Source: Flavimobilis sp052324925
GTDB lineage: Bacteria > Actinomycetota > Actinomycetes > Actinomycetales > Cellulomonadaceae
NCBI GenBank assembly: GCA_052324925.1
Contig: JBQPRE010000002.1
DNA: 64,000 bases
Reading direction: 5' to 3' (one strand)
Below, piece by piece: positions 1 through 9,217 of this stretch (positions are counted from its first letter, which is position 1; each line of letters starts with the position of its first letter). The notes under the pieces are model-generated. The model was given only the letters and a program-made list of their open reading frames with translations, was not told the origin of the DNA and made no database searches. The position numbers and the translations under genes are program-made.

Positions 1-325
1 CATGCTCTTCACGATCCGCGGAGCACTGCAGGGCATGGGCCGCACGCTCATCCCGACCGCGACGGGCGTCATCGAGCTCGTCATGCGCGTCGTCGCCGCA
101 ATCATCCTCGGCGGTCTGTTCGGGTTCGTCGGCGTCGCGTGGGGCAACCCGCTCGCCTGGCTCGGCGCCGTCGTCCTGCTCGTGCCGGCATGGTTCTCGG
201 CGCTGCGCGCCCTGCGTCTTGACGAGCTCGCGCCCTTGCGTCCCGTCCACGCGCCCGGCGAGGCCGCGGACGAGGCCGTGCGTCGTGAGGTGGAAGAGCG
301 CTGTGGGGAGCCGATCGGCACCTGA
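1..325 (+). CDS. MATE-family efflux transporter, C-terminal part (5' truncated)
   Basis: The reading frame is open from the window edge and stops with TGA at 323-325, so only the last ~107 residues are visible. The protein starts with a loop carrying QGMGRT followed by two hydrophobic helices and a short charged tail. A Q-G-x-G-R/K-T loop before the last two helices is typical of MATE (MatE) Na+/H+ drug antiporters of the inner membrane. The first visible ATG at position 2 is probably internal. The gene is followed 86 bp downstream by a TetR-type regulator on the same strand, a common arrangement for drug-export genes. Family assignment rests on a short segment. Confidence 0.7.
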   Translation, partial: MLFTIRGALQGMGRTLIPTATGVIELVMRVVAAIILGGLFGFVGVAWGNPLAWLGAVVLLVPAWFSALRALRLDELAPLRPVHAPGEAADEAVRREVEERCGEPIGT

Positions 326-410
326 GCTCGGACGGGTGCCACGGCCGACGCGTACCATCGGCTGCGACATGAGGCGCAGTCTGCGCCCTTCGTGCAGCGG
401 AAGGTGGGGC

Positions 411-1112
411 ATGGCGGCTGTTCGGCAACGCAGAGGAATGAGGGCGGGGACCGTCGAGCGCCGTGAGCGCATCCTTGACGCCGCATTCGAGATCTTCGGG
501 TCCAAGGGCTACTCGAACGGCTCGCTCGCCGAGATCGCGGAGCAGGTCGACATGACGCACGCCGGGGTGCTTCATCACTTCGGCTCCAAGGAGGCGCTCC
601 TCATCGAGGTGCTGCGACGCCGGGACGAGCACGACGTCGCCACCCTCGAGGGCAAGCACATGCCCGGTGGTGTCAACCTCTTCCGGCACCTCGTACGCAC
701 CGCGTTCGTCAACGCGCACCGCGCCGGGATCGTCCAAGCCTTCGCCGTGCTGTCCGCAGAGTCTGTCACCGACGGCAACCCTGGACGCACCTACTTCACG
801 GGCCGCTTCCGGTCGCTGCGCGACGACGTGAGCCATGCGTTCGACGAGATGTGCGCCGAGCTTGGCGTGCCGCCGTCGGCGGACGTCGCCTCAGCGTCGG
901 CTGCGATCGTCGCCGTCATGGACGGCCTCCAGGTGCAGTGGCTCCTCGACCCCGACCGCCTCGACCTCGGGCAGTCGAGCGCGTATGCCATCGAGGCGAT
1001 CGTCGCCTCGGTCGTGCACCCTCACGTCGACGTGCTGGGGCCGCGTGGGCAGTGGCCCCGGTCGATCCTCGAGGGCTACGAGGACGAGATCTGCGCGACG
1101 CCGTCCGCATGA
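411..1112 (+). CDS. TetR/AcrR-family transcriptional regulator
   Basis: This is a 233-residue protein. Residues ~15-65 form the TetR DNA-binding domain: RERILDAAFEIFGSKGYSNG, then SLAEIAEQVDMTHAGVLHHF with the helix-turn-helix, then GSKEALL. The C-terminal ~160 residues are the variable ligand-binding part. The ATG at 411 is preceded by a purine-rich GGAAGGTGGGG. An internal ATG at 438 with AGAGGA is an alternative that keeps the whole HTH. It lies directly downstream of the MATE gene and may control it or itself. The ligand cannot be read from the sequence. Confidence 0.88.
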   Translation: MAAVRQRRGMRAGTVERRERILDAAFEIFGSKGYSNGSLAEIAEQVDMTHAGVLHHFGSKEALLIEVLRRRDEHDVATLEGKHMPGGVNLFRHLVRTAFVNAHRAGIVQAFAVLSAESVTDGNPGRTYFTGRFRSLRDDVSHAFDEMCAELGVPPSADVASASAAIVAVMDGLQVQWLLDPDRLDLGQSSAYAIEAIVASVVHPHVDVLGPRGQWPRSILEGYEDEICATPSA

Positions 1113-1141
1113 TGCGTGCGTCGGCGGCGTAGGCTCACCTC

Positions 1142-1765
1142 ATGGCACGTTACGTGGAGGTTCACCCCGCTGATCCGCAGCCACGCGCGATCGCGCAGGT
1201 GGTCGCGATGCTCCGGGACGATGCGGTGATCGCCTACCCGACGGACTCCGGCTACGCGCTCGGCACCGCGGTCGGCAACCATGCGGGAGCTGATCGCATC
1301 AGGCGCGTGCGCAAGCTGGGCGAGGACCACCACTTCACGCTCGTGTGCTCGGACTTCAGCCAGCTCGGCCAGCTTGTTCACCTCAACAATGCGTCGTTCC
1401 GAGCCGTCAAGCACGCGACACCTGGGCCGTACACGTTCATCCTTCCGGCGACGAAGGAAGTGCCGCGCAGGCTTGCGCACCCACGCAAGAAGACGGTCGG
1501 TGTGCGCATTCCCGAGCACCCCGTGGTTCGAGCGCTCTTGCGGGAGCTGGGGGAGCCATTGCTGTCCTCGACGCTCCTCCTGCCGGACCTTGACGAGCCG
1601 CTCACGCAGGGCTGGCAGATCAAGGACGAGCTCGAGCACGAGCTCGACGCCATCATTGACGATGGTGAAGAGACCGAGGCTCGCCCGACGACGGTCGTTG
1701 ACCTGTCCGACGGGGCGCCCGTCGTTGTTCGCGTGGGTTCGGGGGACCCGAGCCGTTTCGAGTAG
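1142..1765 (+). CDS. yciO: YciO-type Sua5/YrdC-fold protein (threonylcarbamoyl-AMP synthase-like)
   Basis: A 207-residue single-domain protein of the Sua5/YciO/YrdC fold. It carries PTDSGYALG near residue 31 and HHFTLVCSDFSQL near 64. The pattern ATPGPYTFILPATKEVPRRL near residue 90 is characteristic of the YciO branch rather than TsaC, followed by KKTVGVRIPEHP and PTTVVDLSDGAPVVVR. Family members make or bind threonylcarbamoyl-adenylate used for the t6A37 tRNA modification; YciO itself is weakly active and its in vivo role is not settled. It stands alone 29 bp after the TetR gene. Full length for YciO. Confidence 0.9.
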   Translation: MARYVEVHPADPQPRAIAQVVAMLRDDAVIAYPTDSGYALGTAVGNHAGADRIRRVRKLGEDHHFTLVCSDFSQLGQLVHLNNASFRAVKHATPGPYTFILPATKEVPRRLAHPRKKTVGVRIPEHPVVRALLRELGEPLLSSTLLLPDLDEPLTQGWQIKDELEHELDAIIDDGEETEARPTTVVDLSDGAPVVVRVGSGDPSRFE

Positions 1766-1830
1766 CGCTCACCTCGACAACGCCGACGGCGCCGCTCCCC
1801 TCGCCGGGTGCGACGCCGTCAGTCGTGTGG

Positions 1831-2835
1831 TCAGGCCTTCTGCAGCGAGATCACGGAGCGGATCGTCGCGACGATCGCGGCGCGGACGTCTTCGTGCACG
1901 ATCCCGAGCGCCTCGTGCGTGAGCCCGGGATCCGTGACGGCGTCACGGTCCTGGAAGACGGCGGAGTCGACGAGGTGGATGCCGTGCTCCTTGCCCGCTG
2001 CCGCCGTCGCTGCGTCGTACTGCTCCATCGCCGGCAGGATCGCCTCGAGCGGGACCGTCACGACGTCCGAGGTGTCTCGGCCGAGCTCGGTGCAGATGAT
2101 CTCGTGGAACTCGCGGTAGGTGAGGGCATAGTCGTTGATCGCATAGTGACCACCATGCTCCCCGCGCTCCATCGCACCCACGGCCGCCTGCGCGACCTGC
2201 GCGACCGTCACCGCGGACGTCGAGCCTCGCTGCACGTGAATCGCGCCGTGCGTCGCTGCGATGCGGTTGACGAACATCTCCCACAGCGGCATGCGGCCCG
2301 GCATCATGCCGAAGATGTAGGGCAGGCGCAGCGACATGACCTCCATGGCGCCGTCGCCCTCGAGGTACGCGGCCTCCTCCTGAGCGAGACGTGTGCGCGG
2401 GTAGCCGTTGCGCGTGCGGTAGCCGAGCTCGGGCCACAGCTCGGCGAACTCTGCCGTGTAAGAGCCGAACAGGACGAAGCGCTCGACGCCGACGCGCCGG
2501 GCTGCGCGTGCGACGCGCTGCGTGGGACGGACGTTGGCGTTGTAGAAGAAGTGGGCCGCCGGAGCATCCGGGACGATCCGCTCGTCGGCGCCGGCCGCGT
2601 AGATGACGGCATGCATGCCCGCGAGGAGGTTGGCGAGCTCGCCGTCGGACATCTCGGTGACGTCGCCGAGCAGCTCGGTGACAGGCTCACCGTCGAGGTC
2701 CCCGAAGAGGTTCTCGGCCGGGACGGGCGGAAGTGAGAGCGAGGTGACACGGTAGCCGCGGCTCACCAGCTCGCGGGTCGTGTGGTAGCCGAGGAGGCCA
2801 GTGCCTCCGATGACGAGAACGTCCTTCACTGTCAT
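1831..2835 (-). CDS. NAD(P)-dependent epimerase/dehydratase-family (SDR) protein
   Basis: A 334-residue extended-SDR protein. The N-terminal Rossmann motif VIGGTGLLGYHTT starts about residue 6, and a central VIYAAGADERI resembles the acidic strand-4 region of epimerases. In place of the canonical YxxxK the sequence has NGYPRTRLAQEEAAY, so the lysine is replaced by arginine and catalysis may be atypical. The longer frame reaches 2979, but the ATG at 2835 is preceded by GAAAGGG and begins exactly at the conserved Rossmann strand. Substrate unknown. Convergent with yciO. Confidence 0.8.
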   Translation of the reverse strand: MTVKDVLVIGGTGLLGYHTTRELVSRGYRVTSLSLPPVPAENLFGDLDGEPVTELLGDVTEMSDGELANLLAGMHAVIYAAGADERIVPDAPAAHFFYNANVRPTQRVARAARRVGVERFVLFGSYTAEFAELWPELGYRTRNGYPRTRLAQEEAAYLEGDGAMEVMSLRLPYIFGMMPGRMPLWEMFVNRIAATHGAIHVQRGSTSAVTVAQVAQAAVGAMERGEHGGHYAINDYALTYREFHEIICTELGRDTSDVVTVPLEAILPAMEQYDAATAAAGKEHGIHLVDSAVFQDRDAVTDPGLTHEALGIVHEDVRAAIVATIRSVISLQKA

Positions 2836-3163
2836 GCCCTTTCGTCGTCCGGGTGTGCTCACCCCAGTATTTGCACGACGGTCTGCAGGCGAGCGGGCCG
2901 ATGGTCCCCAGCCTCCCGGGCCGTTGGTCCCCGGAGTTCCGCGGATCCGCGTGTCCTCGAGACGAGTGAGGGTGCGCAAGAATCTTGGCGTCGAGAGGCT
3001 CGATGTCGAGGTGGGGATCTATCGGTCAGCGAAGGTCCAGAGGTGTGAAAGGATCCTCCTCAACGTCCGGTGCGGACGCGTCAACAGGAGCCGGCAGGGG
3101 TCGGCGAAGCAGGGATGGCGCAATGGTGCGTTCTTCTGGTGTGCTGGGTCGTTGGGGCTGGAA

Positions 3164-3291
3164 TGAACCGCCCCGGGTTCGTAGATGCTCTCAATCCACG
3201 GAGGATGAGGGTCAAGGGTGCGCCCAGGAAGTACCCCGAGGAGCTTCGCGAGCGTGCGATCCGGCTCGTGCTCGAGGCGGAGCAGGATCTT
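3164..3291 (+). mobile_element. Left-end remnant of an IS3-family insertion sequence
   Basis: TGAACCGCCCCGGGTTCGT at 3164 resembles the terminal inverted repeat of actinobacterial IS3-group elements. It is followed after ~40 bp by the first codons of a typical IS3 OrfA transposase. Similarity ends at about 3291, where the sequence runs into the 3' end of the cupredoxin gene. No right end, orfB or target-site duplication is visible. The stretch 2836-3163 between this remnant and the epimerase gene shows no convincing gene. Confidence 0.65.
3205..3291 (+). pseudogene. Truncated IS3 OrfA transposase
   Basis: From the ATG at 3205 the frame encodes about 29 residues including APRKYPEELRERAIRLVLEA, the hallmark N-terminus of IS3-family OrfA (helix-turn-helix start). 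After that the frame leaves the family pattern and runs antisense through the neighbouring lipoprotein gene. The rest of the transposase is missing, so it cannot be functional. Confidence 0.7.
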
Positions 3292-3306
3292 CGGTTTCCA
3301 CTCGCC

Positions 3307-3702
3307 CTACCCACTGATCGTCAGGACCATGCCTGCCTCGCGGTGGCCTGTGACGGCGCACCACGCGTCGAGCGTGCCATCGACGACGCCGACATCGAGC
3401 GTCGCCGTCTCGTCCCGCGACAGCAGGCGGGTGCCCGCACCGGTCTCTGTGACAAGGTCGTGCGGCATGCCGTCGACGTTCGTCAGTTCGATGACGAGCC
3501 GGCGTCCGTCGGGCACCGTGACCGACGCGGGATGGAAGCGCATGTCGCGCGCGATCACCGGCACGTGATAGCTGCCGTCGCTGGCGACATACGCGGCGGC
3601 GGGCTCCTCAGGGGCCGAAGGTCCGCATGCTGCGAGCGTGAGCGCAGCAGAAGCGACGACGGCAGCGAGGCGGGCAGACCGTGGGCGTGGGGCGTGAGTC
3701 AC
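3307..3702 (-). CDS. Cupredoxin-domain lipoprotein
   Basis: A 131-residue exported lipoprotein if the GTG at 3702 is used. The signal peptide ends in the lipobox LAAC (lipidated Cys26). The mature part is a single plastocyanin/azurin-like domain. A complete type-1 copper site is visible: His81 in GMPHDLV, then Cys115, His120 and Met125 in WCAVTGHREAGM (C-x4-H-x4-M). It probably acts as an extracytoplasmic electron carrier or copper-binding protein. A longer ATG-started form (3762) would put a charged stretch before the signal peptide and is less likely. The IS3 remnant abuts its 3' end. Confidence 0.82.
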   Translation of the reverse strand: MTHAPRPRSARLAAVVASAALTLAACGPSAPEEPAAAYVASDGSYHVPVIARDMRFHPASVTVPDGRRLVIELTNVDGMPHDLVTETGAGTRLLSRDETATLDVGVVDGTLDAWCAVTGHREAGMVLTISG

Positions 3703-3779
3703 TCGTCGACCATAGTCCCGCCGCGTCTTGGGAGGTGGCAGGATATCGACGACGACCCGCAACGACGAGGGAGAACGTG

Positions 3780-4862
3780 ATGAGTGACGTCAAGGTCGGG
3801 ATCATCGGCTACGGCCTGGGTGGCGCCGCGTTCCATGCGCCATTCGTCGCCGCGACTCCGGGGCTCGCCCTCACGGCGATCGTCACGAGCCGCGCCGCCG
3901 CAGCCGACGAGATCGCCGCCCGCTACCCCGGGGCACGCGTCGTCCCTGACGTCGACGCACTCTGGCAGGCGGGCGTCGACGTCGTCGTCGTCACAACCCC
4001 CAACCGGACGCACGTGCCGCTCGCGCGCGCAGCGCTCGAGCGCGGTATCGGCGTCGTCATCGACAAGCCCGCCGCGCCTGACGGTGCAACGCTCCGCCAG
4101 CTCGGTGAGCTCGCCGATGAGCGCGGCGTGCTCCTCACCGTCTTTCACAACCGCAGGTGGGACGACGACCACCTCACGCTCCGCAGCCTCATCGAGGCGG
4201 GCACGCTCGGGGAGGTGCGCCGCTACGAGTCGCGCTGGGAGTCCTGGCGGCCCGCCGCGCGCGGCGGCTGGCGCGAGTCGGCCGACCCTGCGGACATGCC
4301 CGGCCTGCTCAACGACCTCGGCACGCACCTCGCCGACCAGGCGATCGACCTGCTCGGCCCCGTCGCGACCGTCTATGCCGAGACTGACGTTCGGCGCTCG
4401 GGGGTCGGAGCTGACGACGACGCCTTCGTCGCACTGACCCACGTGGGCGGCGCTCGCACGCACCTGACCATCAGTGCGCTCGTGCCCTCACCGGGCCCCC
4501 GGCTGCGCGTCATCGGGTCCCGGGGCCAGGCCGAGTCGTGGGGGCTCGACGAGCAGGAAGTTGCGTTGCGTGCGGGGCGGCACCCCGTGGGGGACGGGCT
4601 GGCCGACGACGGCACGCTCTGGGGTGCACGCACTCCGGCCGGGACCATGGCGCTCACGCTCACCTCCGGCGACAGCACCGAAGTGAGCGATGTGCGCATG
4701 ATCCCGGGCGACTACGGCGTGTTCTACACGCGTCTCGCGGACGCCGCGAACGGCCGCGGACCCGTGCCCGTGAGTGTCGAGAGCGCGGCCGTCACCCTCG
4801 ACGTTGTGGCGGCCGCCCACCGCGCCGCCGCAACAGGGCAGGTCCAGACGCTGGGGCTGTGA
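3780..4862 (+). CDS. Gfo/Idh/MocA-family oxidoreductase
   Basis: A 360-residue protein with the N-terminal NAD(P)-binding motif VGIIGYGLGGAAFHAPFV and the family-typical VVVVTTPNRTH and VVIDKPAAPDG around residue 95, the conserved EKP-type motif appearing here as DKP. A C-terminal alpha/beta substrate domain contains VFHNRRWDDDHLTLR and LNDLGTHLADQAIDLLG, the region that supplies the catalytic His in this family. Members oxidise or reduce sugars, inositols or related polyols; the substrate is not evident. The ATG at 3780 follows GAGGGAGAA. The next gene is convergent. Confidence 0.9.
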   Translation: MSDVKVGIIGYGLGGAAFHAPFVAATPGLALTAIVTSRAAAADEIAARYPGARVVPDVDALWQAGVDVVVVTTPNRTHVPLARAALERGIGVVIDKPAAPDGATLRQLGELADERGVLLTVFHNRRWDDDHLTLRSLIEAGTLGEVRRYESRWESWRPAARGGWRESADPADMPGLLNDLGTHLADQAIDLLGPVATVYAETDVRRSGVGADDDAFVALTHVGGARTHLTISALVPSPGPRLRVIGSRGQAESWGLDEQEVALRAGRHPVGDGLADDGTLWGARTPAGTMALTLTSGDSTEVSDVRMIPGDYGVFYTRLADAANGRGPVPVSVESAAVTLDVVAAAHRAAATGQVQTLGL

Positions 4863-4882
4863 CCCTGGGCAGCATCGCTCGG

Positions 4883-6256
4883 CTACGCGGCGACTGTGCT
4901 CGCGAGATGACGGCGCAAGCGGCGGTCCTCGAACACTGCCATGACGATGCCCACGACGAGGATCGGCGTGAGTGCCAGCCAGGCCCACGTGAAGCCGCGA
5001 TCCGTGAACAGCGCCGGGTTCGTCTCGCCAGCAAGGTCAAGAACGATGCCGATGATGCCCATCGCGAGCAGGTTCGCCAGGAAGGCCCCCGCGTTAACCA
5101 TGCCCGTCGCGACGCCCTGGGAGCGCAGCGGCACCGTGGCACGCGCCTGGTCCAGCCCGAGCAGCGACGCCGGCCCGGCGACGCCCATGACGATGACGAG
5201 TGCGAGCAGGAGCGTCGTCGGCGTGTGTCCGGGCCACGTGAGGGTCACGGTCCACGCAGCGACCTGCAGTCCGACCCCGCCCAGCACGAGCATGAGCCGT
5301 CGCGACGCGAAGCGCCCCGACAAGAGTCCCATGACCGGGCTGAACACGATGAACGCCCCGACGTACACGGACAGGACCTGGAGCGCGCTCTCGTCGGACA
5401 GCCCCTCCGCACGCGTCATGTAGGGGAAGCCCCACAGCAGGACGAATGCGTAGGCCGGCATCGCGGCGACGAAGTGGAGCCAGAAGCCCGCGCGCGTCCC
5501 GGGGTCGAGGAGGGTCCTGCGCAGCGACGGCGCATCGGGTGTCGGAATGACGACCGCAGCGCGCGCCGGTGGGGCCGCGGGCGCGGCGTGGGCGTCGGGA
5601 AGCGAGGTGAGGTCGACCTCGACGCTCACGCGCCGCGCATCGCGCACCACGAGCACGACGAGGACCGCTGCGAGCAACGTGACCACGCCCGCCGCTGTGA
5701 ACGCACCCGTCCACCCTCGCACCGCGACGAGCGCGACGAAGGGACCCAACGACAGCAGCTGGCCCAGCTGGCCGACGAGCCCCGTCACCTGGGTCGCGAC
5801 AGGGACCGTGCGCGCCGGGAACCACGCAGGCAGCAGCCGTACCGCCGGGATGAACACGAACGCGTCACCCGAGCCGACGAGCACGCGCGCCGCCACGGCC
5901 GCGGGAACCGAGTCGGCGAGGCCGAGGAAGATCTGCCCCGCACCGATGAGGGCGCACCCGACCGTGAGCGACATGCGCGGCCCGAAGCGGTCGAGAAAGA
6001 GCCCGACGGGGACCTGAAGCCCCGCGTACACGACGAGCTGAAGCACGGCGAACGACGAAAGCGTCGCGGACGTCGTCGCGAACCTCTCGGCGGCCTCGAC
6101 GCCCGTCGCCGAGAGCGAGGAGCGGGCGGCCACAGCGAGGACGTAGGCGAGGAGCGCCACGCCCCAGACGACGAGGGCGCGTGGCGTGACGTGATCGATC
6201 GTGTTGCGTTGCGTGGGGGCGTGGCCGGAGAGGTCTGCCTGGCCGTGGTGCGGCAC
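4883..6256 (-). CDS. MFS transporter
   Basis: A 457-residue integral membrane protein with about twelve hydrophobic segments in two halves separated by a cytoplasmic loop near residue 200. It has the MFS-typical GLFLDRFGPRMSLTVG (motif A variant) after the second helix. The GTG at 6256 is preceded by AGAAGGA at good distance and starts just before the first helix. The long upstream extension of the frame is Pro/His-rich and unlikely to be translated. Substrate unknown; no linked regulator. Confidence 0.85.
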   Translation of the reverse strand: MPHHGQADLSGHAPTQRNTIDHVTPRALVVWGVALLAYVLAVAARSSLSATGVEAAERFATTSATLSSFAVLQLVVYAGLQVPVGLFLDRFGPRMSLTVGCALIGAGQIFLGLADSVPAAVAARVLVGSGDAFVFIPAVRLLPAWFPARTVPVATQVTGLVGQLGQLLSLGPFVALVAVRGWTGAFTAAGVVTLLAAVLVVLVVRDARRVSVEVDLTSLPDAHAAPAAPPARAAVVIPTPDAPSLRRTLLDPGTRAGFWLHFVAAMPAYAFVLLWGFPYMTRAEGLSDESALQVLSVYVGAFIVFSPVMGLLSGRFASRRLMLVLGGVGLQVAAWTVTLTWPGHTPTTLLLALVIVMGVAGPASLLGLDQARATVPLRSQGVATGMVNAGAFLANLLAMGIIGIVLDLAGETNPALFTDRGFTWAWLALTPILVVGIVMAVFEDRRLRRHLASTVAA

Positions 6257-6397
6257 TGGGATTCCTTCTGCGTGCGGCGAGTCCGAAGGGGCGGGCCGGG
6301 CGGGAGCGGACGATGAGTGCTGTGCGAGCGGCCGACGGCCTCCCGGGGCACTTCTCAAAACATCCTACCTTTAGCCGGCGTGGTGCCGGAAGACACC

Positions 6398-6430
6398 AAC
6401 GCCGGGCCGCGCGATGCGCGACCCGGCGTT
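6398..6430 (-). terminator. Hairpin downstream of ppc
   Basis: A 9-bp perfect stem (AACGCCGGG / CCCGGCGTT) with an inner CGCG/CGCG pairing lies 16 bp beyond the ppc stop codon. It can serve ppc on the minus strand; there is no clear T-tract. Confidence 0.6.
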
Positions 6431-6445
6431 CACGGTGTGTGCAGG

Positions 6446-9130
6446 TCAGCCCGTGTTCTGGAGGCCTGCGGCCACGCCATTGAGCGTGATGAGCAAAAGG
6501 CGCTGGATCCGCGCGACCTCTTCCTCAGAACGAGAATCGTCCAACCGGAGCGCACGCAGTGCACGCACCTGGATGAGCGAGAGCGCGTCGACGTACGGGC
6601 TGCGCATCTGCACCGCCCGGCCCAGCACGCGCATGTTCGCGAGCATGCGGTCCTTGCTCGTCGTCCGCAGCACCCACTCCTTGGTGAGCGCCATCTCGTC
6701 GAGGACCAGCGCGGCCAGGTCCTCGCGATCGCCGAGCGCGAGGTAGCGCGCGGCAATGCGCTCGTCGGTCTTCGCGAGCGACATCTCAACGTTGTCGATC
6801 ATCGTCGCGAACAGCGGCCAGCTCTCGTACGCCCGGCGCAGCTCGTCGACGTCACCCACCGCGGCGAGCGCGGTGCCGAGGCCGAACCAGCCCGTGAGGT
6901 TGATGCGCGCCTGCGACCACGCGAAGACCCACGGGATCGCACGCAGGTCGTCGAGTGAGTTGATCGACAGGCCGCGCTTCGCCGGACGCGAGCCGAGCGG
7001 CAGCAGGCCCACTTCTTCCTGAGGGGTCACCTGAGCGAACCACTGCGGGAAGCCGGGAGCGTGGACGAGCTCGAAGAATCGAGCGCGCGACGCCGCGTCC
7101 ATGACGGCTGCGGTCGCTGAGAACGCCTCCGCAGCCTCAGAGTTACGGCGTTCGTTGCTCGGCGCCGACGCGAGCAACGTCGCAGCGGCAACCTGATCGA
7201 TGTGCCGCGTGGCGATCGCGGGATCGCCGTAGCGTGCCGCGATGACCTCACCCTGCTCGGTCAGCTTGAAGCGGCCGTCGACCGAGTGCGGCGGCTGGGC
7301 AAGGATCGCGCGGTTCGCGGGACCGCCGCCACGGCCGAGCGCACCGCCGCGACCGTGGAACAGCGTGAGCGTGAGGTTGTTCTCCTGAGCCCACTGCGCG
7401 ATGCGCTGCTGCGCGACATACAGCGCGAGGGTCGCAGAGACCGGGCCGACGTCCTTCGAGGAGTCCGAGTAGCCAAGCATGACCTCGAGACGACGGTCCG
7501 TCGCCGCAAGACGCTCGACGACCTCAGCCTGCGTCACGTACTCCGTGAGCACGTCGACTGCGGCCTCGAGGTCCGCGAACGTCTCGAACAGCGGGATGAC
7601 GTCGAGCACGGGAAGCTCTGCGTCCTCGCCGAGGGCGTGACGCGCAAGCGCATAGACGTTCCCGAGGTCCTCGGCGGACGTCGTGAACGAGACGATGTAG
7701 CGTCGCGCAGCCTGGATTCCGTAACGGTCCTGGATGAACGCGATGGCACGGAAGGTGTCGAGCACCTCGACCGCGCGCTCCGAGAGCGGGCCGTCGACAC
7801 CGTGCTCAGCGATCTCAGCAAGCGTCTCGCGATGGACCTGCGAGTGCTGACGCACCTCGTGCTCCGCGAGATGGAAGCCGAAGGTCTGGACCTGCCAGAT
7901 GACCTGCTGCAGATCTCCGTACGCGACGCGCATGGCCTTCGCCTCGACGAGCGAGCGCTGCACGACGAGGAGGTCGGCAAGCAGCTCGTCCGACGTGCGG
8001 TAGGCAAGGTCAGCGTCACGCCGACGCGTCGCACGCACGCGAGCCGCGACGACGAGCAGCACGCGACGGTGCGGCTCGTTGGGAGAGCGCACGGCGATCT
8101 CACGTGTGAGCTCCTCAGCCATCCGCGTCTGCGTGCGCCACAGCGACGCAAGCTCGGCGGAGCCGGGCGTGGAGTCGCCGTCGTGCGTGAGGCTCCGGCC
8201 GAGCTCGGCCACGACGTTCTCGAGCGCGATGAGCACGTGCTCGTTGGCAATCGCAGCGGCCTGCTTCGTGATCGCGGCCGTGACGTTCGGGTTGCCGTCG
8301 CGGTCCGCGCCGATCCACGTGCCGAGGCGCACGAACGGTGCGACGAGCGGCTCGCTCATACCGGCCGAGTCGCCGTTGAGGAGGTCGTCGAAGCGGCGGT
8401 AGACGGCCGGGAAGGTCTCGAAGAGCGTCTGGTCGAAGACATTCATGGCGGTGCGGACCTCGTCGAGCGGCGACGGCTTCGAGGAGCGCAGGGGCGCCGT
8501 GCGCCACAGGGTGTCGACCTGACCGAGAAGACGACGGCGGTTGTCGGCGAGCGTGATGCCGCCGATCGCCTGGTCGTCGCGCTCGCCGAGCAGCTCGGTG
8601 ATGCGGCGAATGGCGGCGGCAACCGCACGGCGTCGAGCCTCGGTCGGGTGAGCGGTGAGAACGGGACGGAACTCGAGCGCACGAATGCGCCGCGCCGTCT
8701 CGTCGTCACCGACCTCCTCACGCAGCTGGGCCACGGCCGACTGGACGTCGTCGCTCACGTGCGAGACATCCTGAGCGTCGGCCTCACGGCGCCGCAGGAT
8801 GCGTACGCGGTGGTGCTCCTCAGCGAGGTTGACGAGGTGGAAGTAGCAGGTGAACGCGCGAGCGACCTGTTCGGCACGCTCGAGCGTGAACGTCTCGATG
8901 AGGGCCTCGGCGGCCTCGATCGAGGCCGAGCCGTCCTCGTCGTAGGCGGCGATCGTCAGCGCGCGCAGCTGCTCGACGTCGTCGAGCAGCTCCTGGCCGA
9001 CCGACTCGGTGAGGACCTGGCCGAGCATTCCGCCAAGAAGGCGGACATCGGCGCGCAGCTCGTCCGGCATCTCGTGCCGTGCGGTGCCGCGCTCGTCCGG
9101 AGCGGTGAGGGTGGGGTCCTGGTGGGTCAC
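6446..9130 (-). CDS. ppc: Phosphoenolpyruvate carboxylase
   Basis: An 894-residue enzyme adding bicarbonate to PEP to form oxaloacetate (anaplerosis). The catalytic His region VLTAHPTEARRRAV is near residue 158. GYSDSSKDVG and the PEP-binding FHGRGGALGRGGGP lie in the middle, and the C-terminus ends in the conserved QNTG. Length and motif order match bacterial PEPC. Translation starts at GTG 9130, with AAGGTCAGGG just upstream. It lies 87 bp downstream of the HIT-protein gene on the same strand and ends before a hairpin. Confidence 0.98.
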   Translation of the reverse strand: MTHQDPTLTAPDERGTARHEMPDELRADVRLLGGMLGQVLTESVGQELLDDVEQLRALTIAAYDEDGSASIEAAEALIETFTLERAEQVARAFTCYFHLVNLAEEHHRVRILRRREADAQDVSHVSDDVQSAVAQLREEVGDDETARRIRALEFRPVLTAHPTEARRRAVAAAIRRITELLGERDDQAIGGITLADNRRRLLGQVDTLWRTAPLRSSKPSPLDEVRTAMNVFDQTLFETFPAVYRRFDDLLNGDSAGMSEPLVAPFVRLGTWIGADRDGNPNVTAAITKQAAAIANEHVLIALENVVAELGRSLTHDGDSTPGSAELASLWRTQTRMAEELTREIAVRSPNEPHRRVLLVVAARVRATRRRDADLAYRTSDELLADLLVVQRSLVEAKAMRVAYGDLQQVIWQVQTFGFHLAEHEVRQHSQVHRETLAEIAEHGVDGPLSERAVEVLDTFRAIAFIQDRYGIQAARRYIVSFTTSAEDLGNVYALARHALGEDAELPVLDVIPLFETFADLEAAVDVLTEYVTQAEVVERLAATDRRLEVMLGYSDSSKDVGPVSATLALYVAQQRIAQWAQENNLTLTLFHGRGGALGRGGGPANRAILAQPPHSVDGRFKLTEQGEVIAARYGDPAIATRHIDQVAAATLLASAPSNERRNSEAAEAFSATAAVMDAASRARFFELVHAPGFPQWFAQVTPQEEVGLLPLGSRPAKRGLSINSLDDLRAIPWVFAWSQARINLTGWFGLGTALAAVGDVDELRRAYESWPLFATMIDNVEMSLAKTDERIAARYLALGDREDLAALVLDEMALTKEWVLRTTSKDRMLANMRVLGRAVQMRSPYVDALSLIQVRALRALRLDDSRSEEEVARIQRLLLITLNGVAAGLQNTG

Positions 9131-9217
9131 GTCCCTGACCTTAGGACCTTCGTCGGGGTTGGCGCGCGCATGTTCGTCATACGGGCCACCCGCCCCCAGG
9201 CGACGGACGATCGGGGA

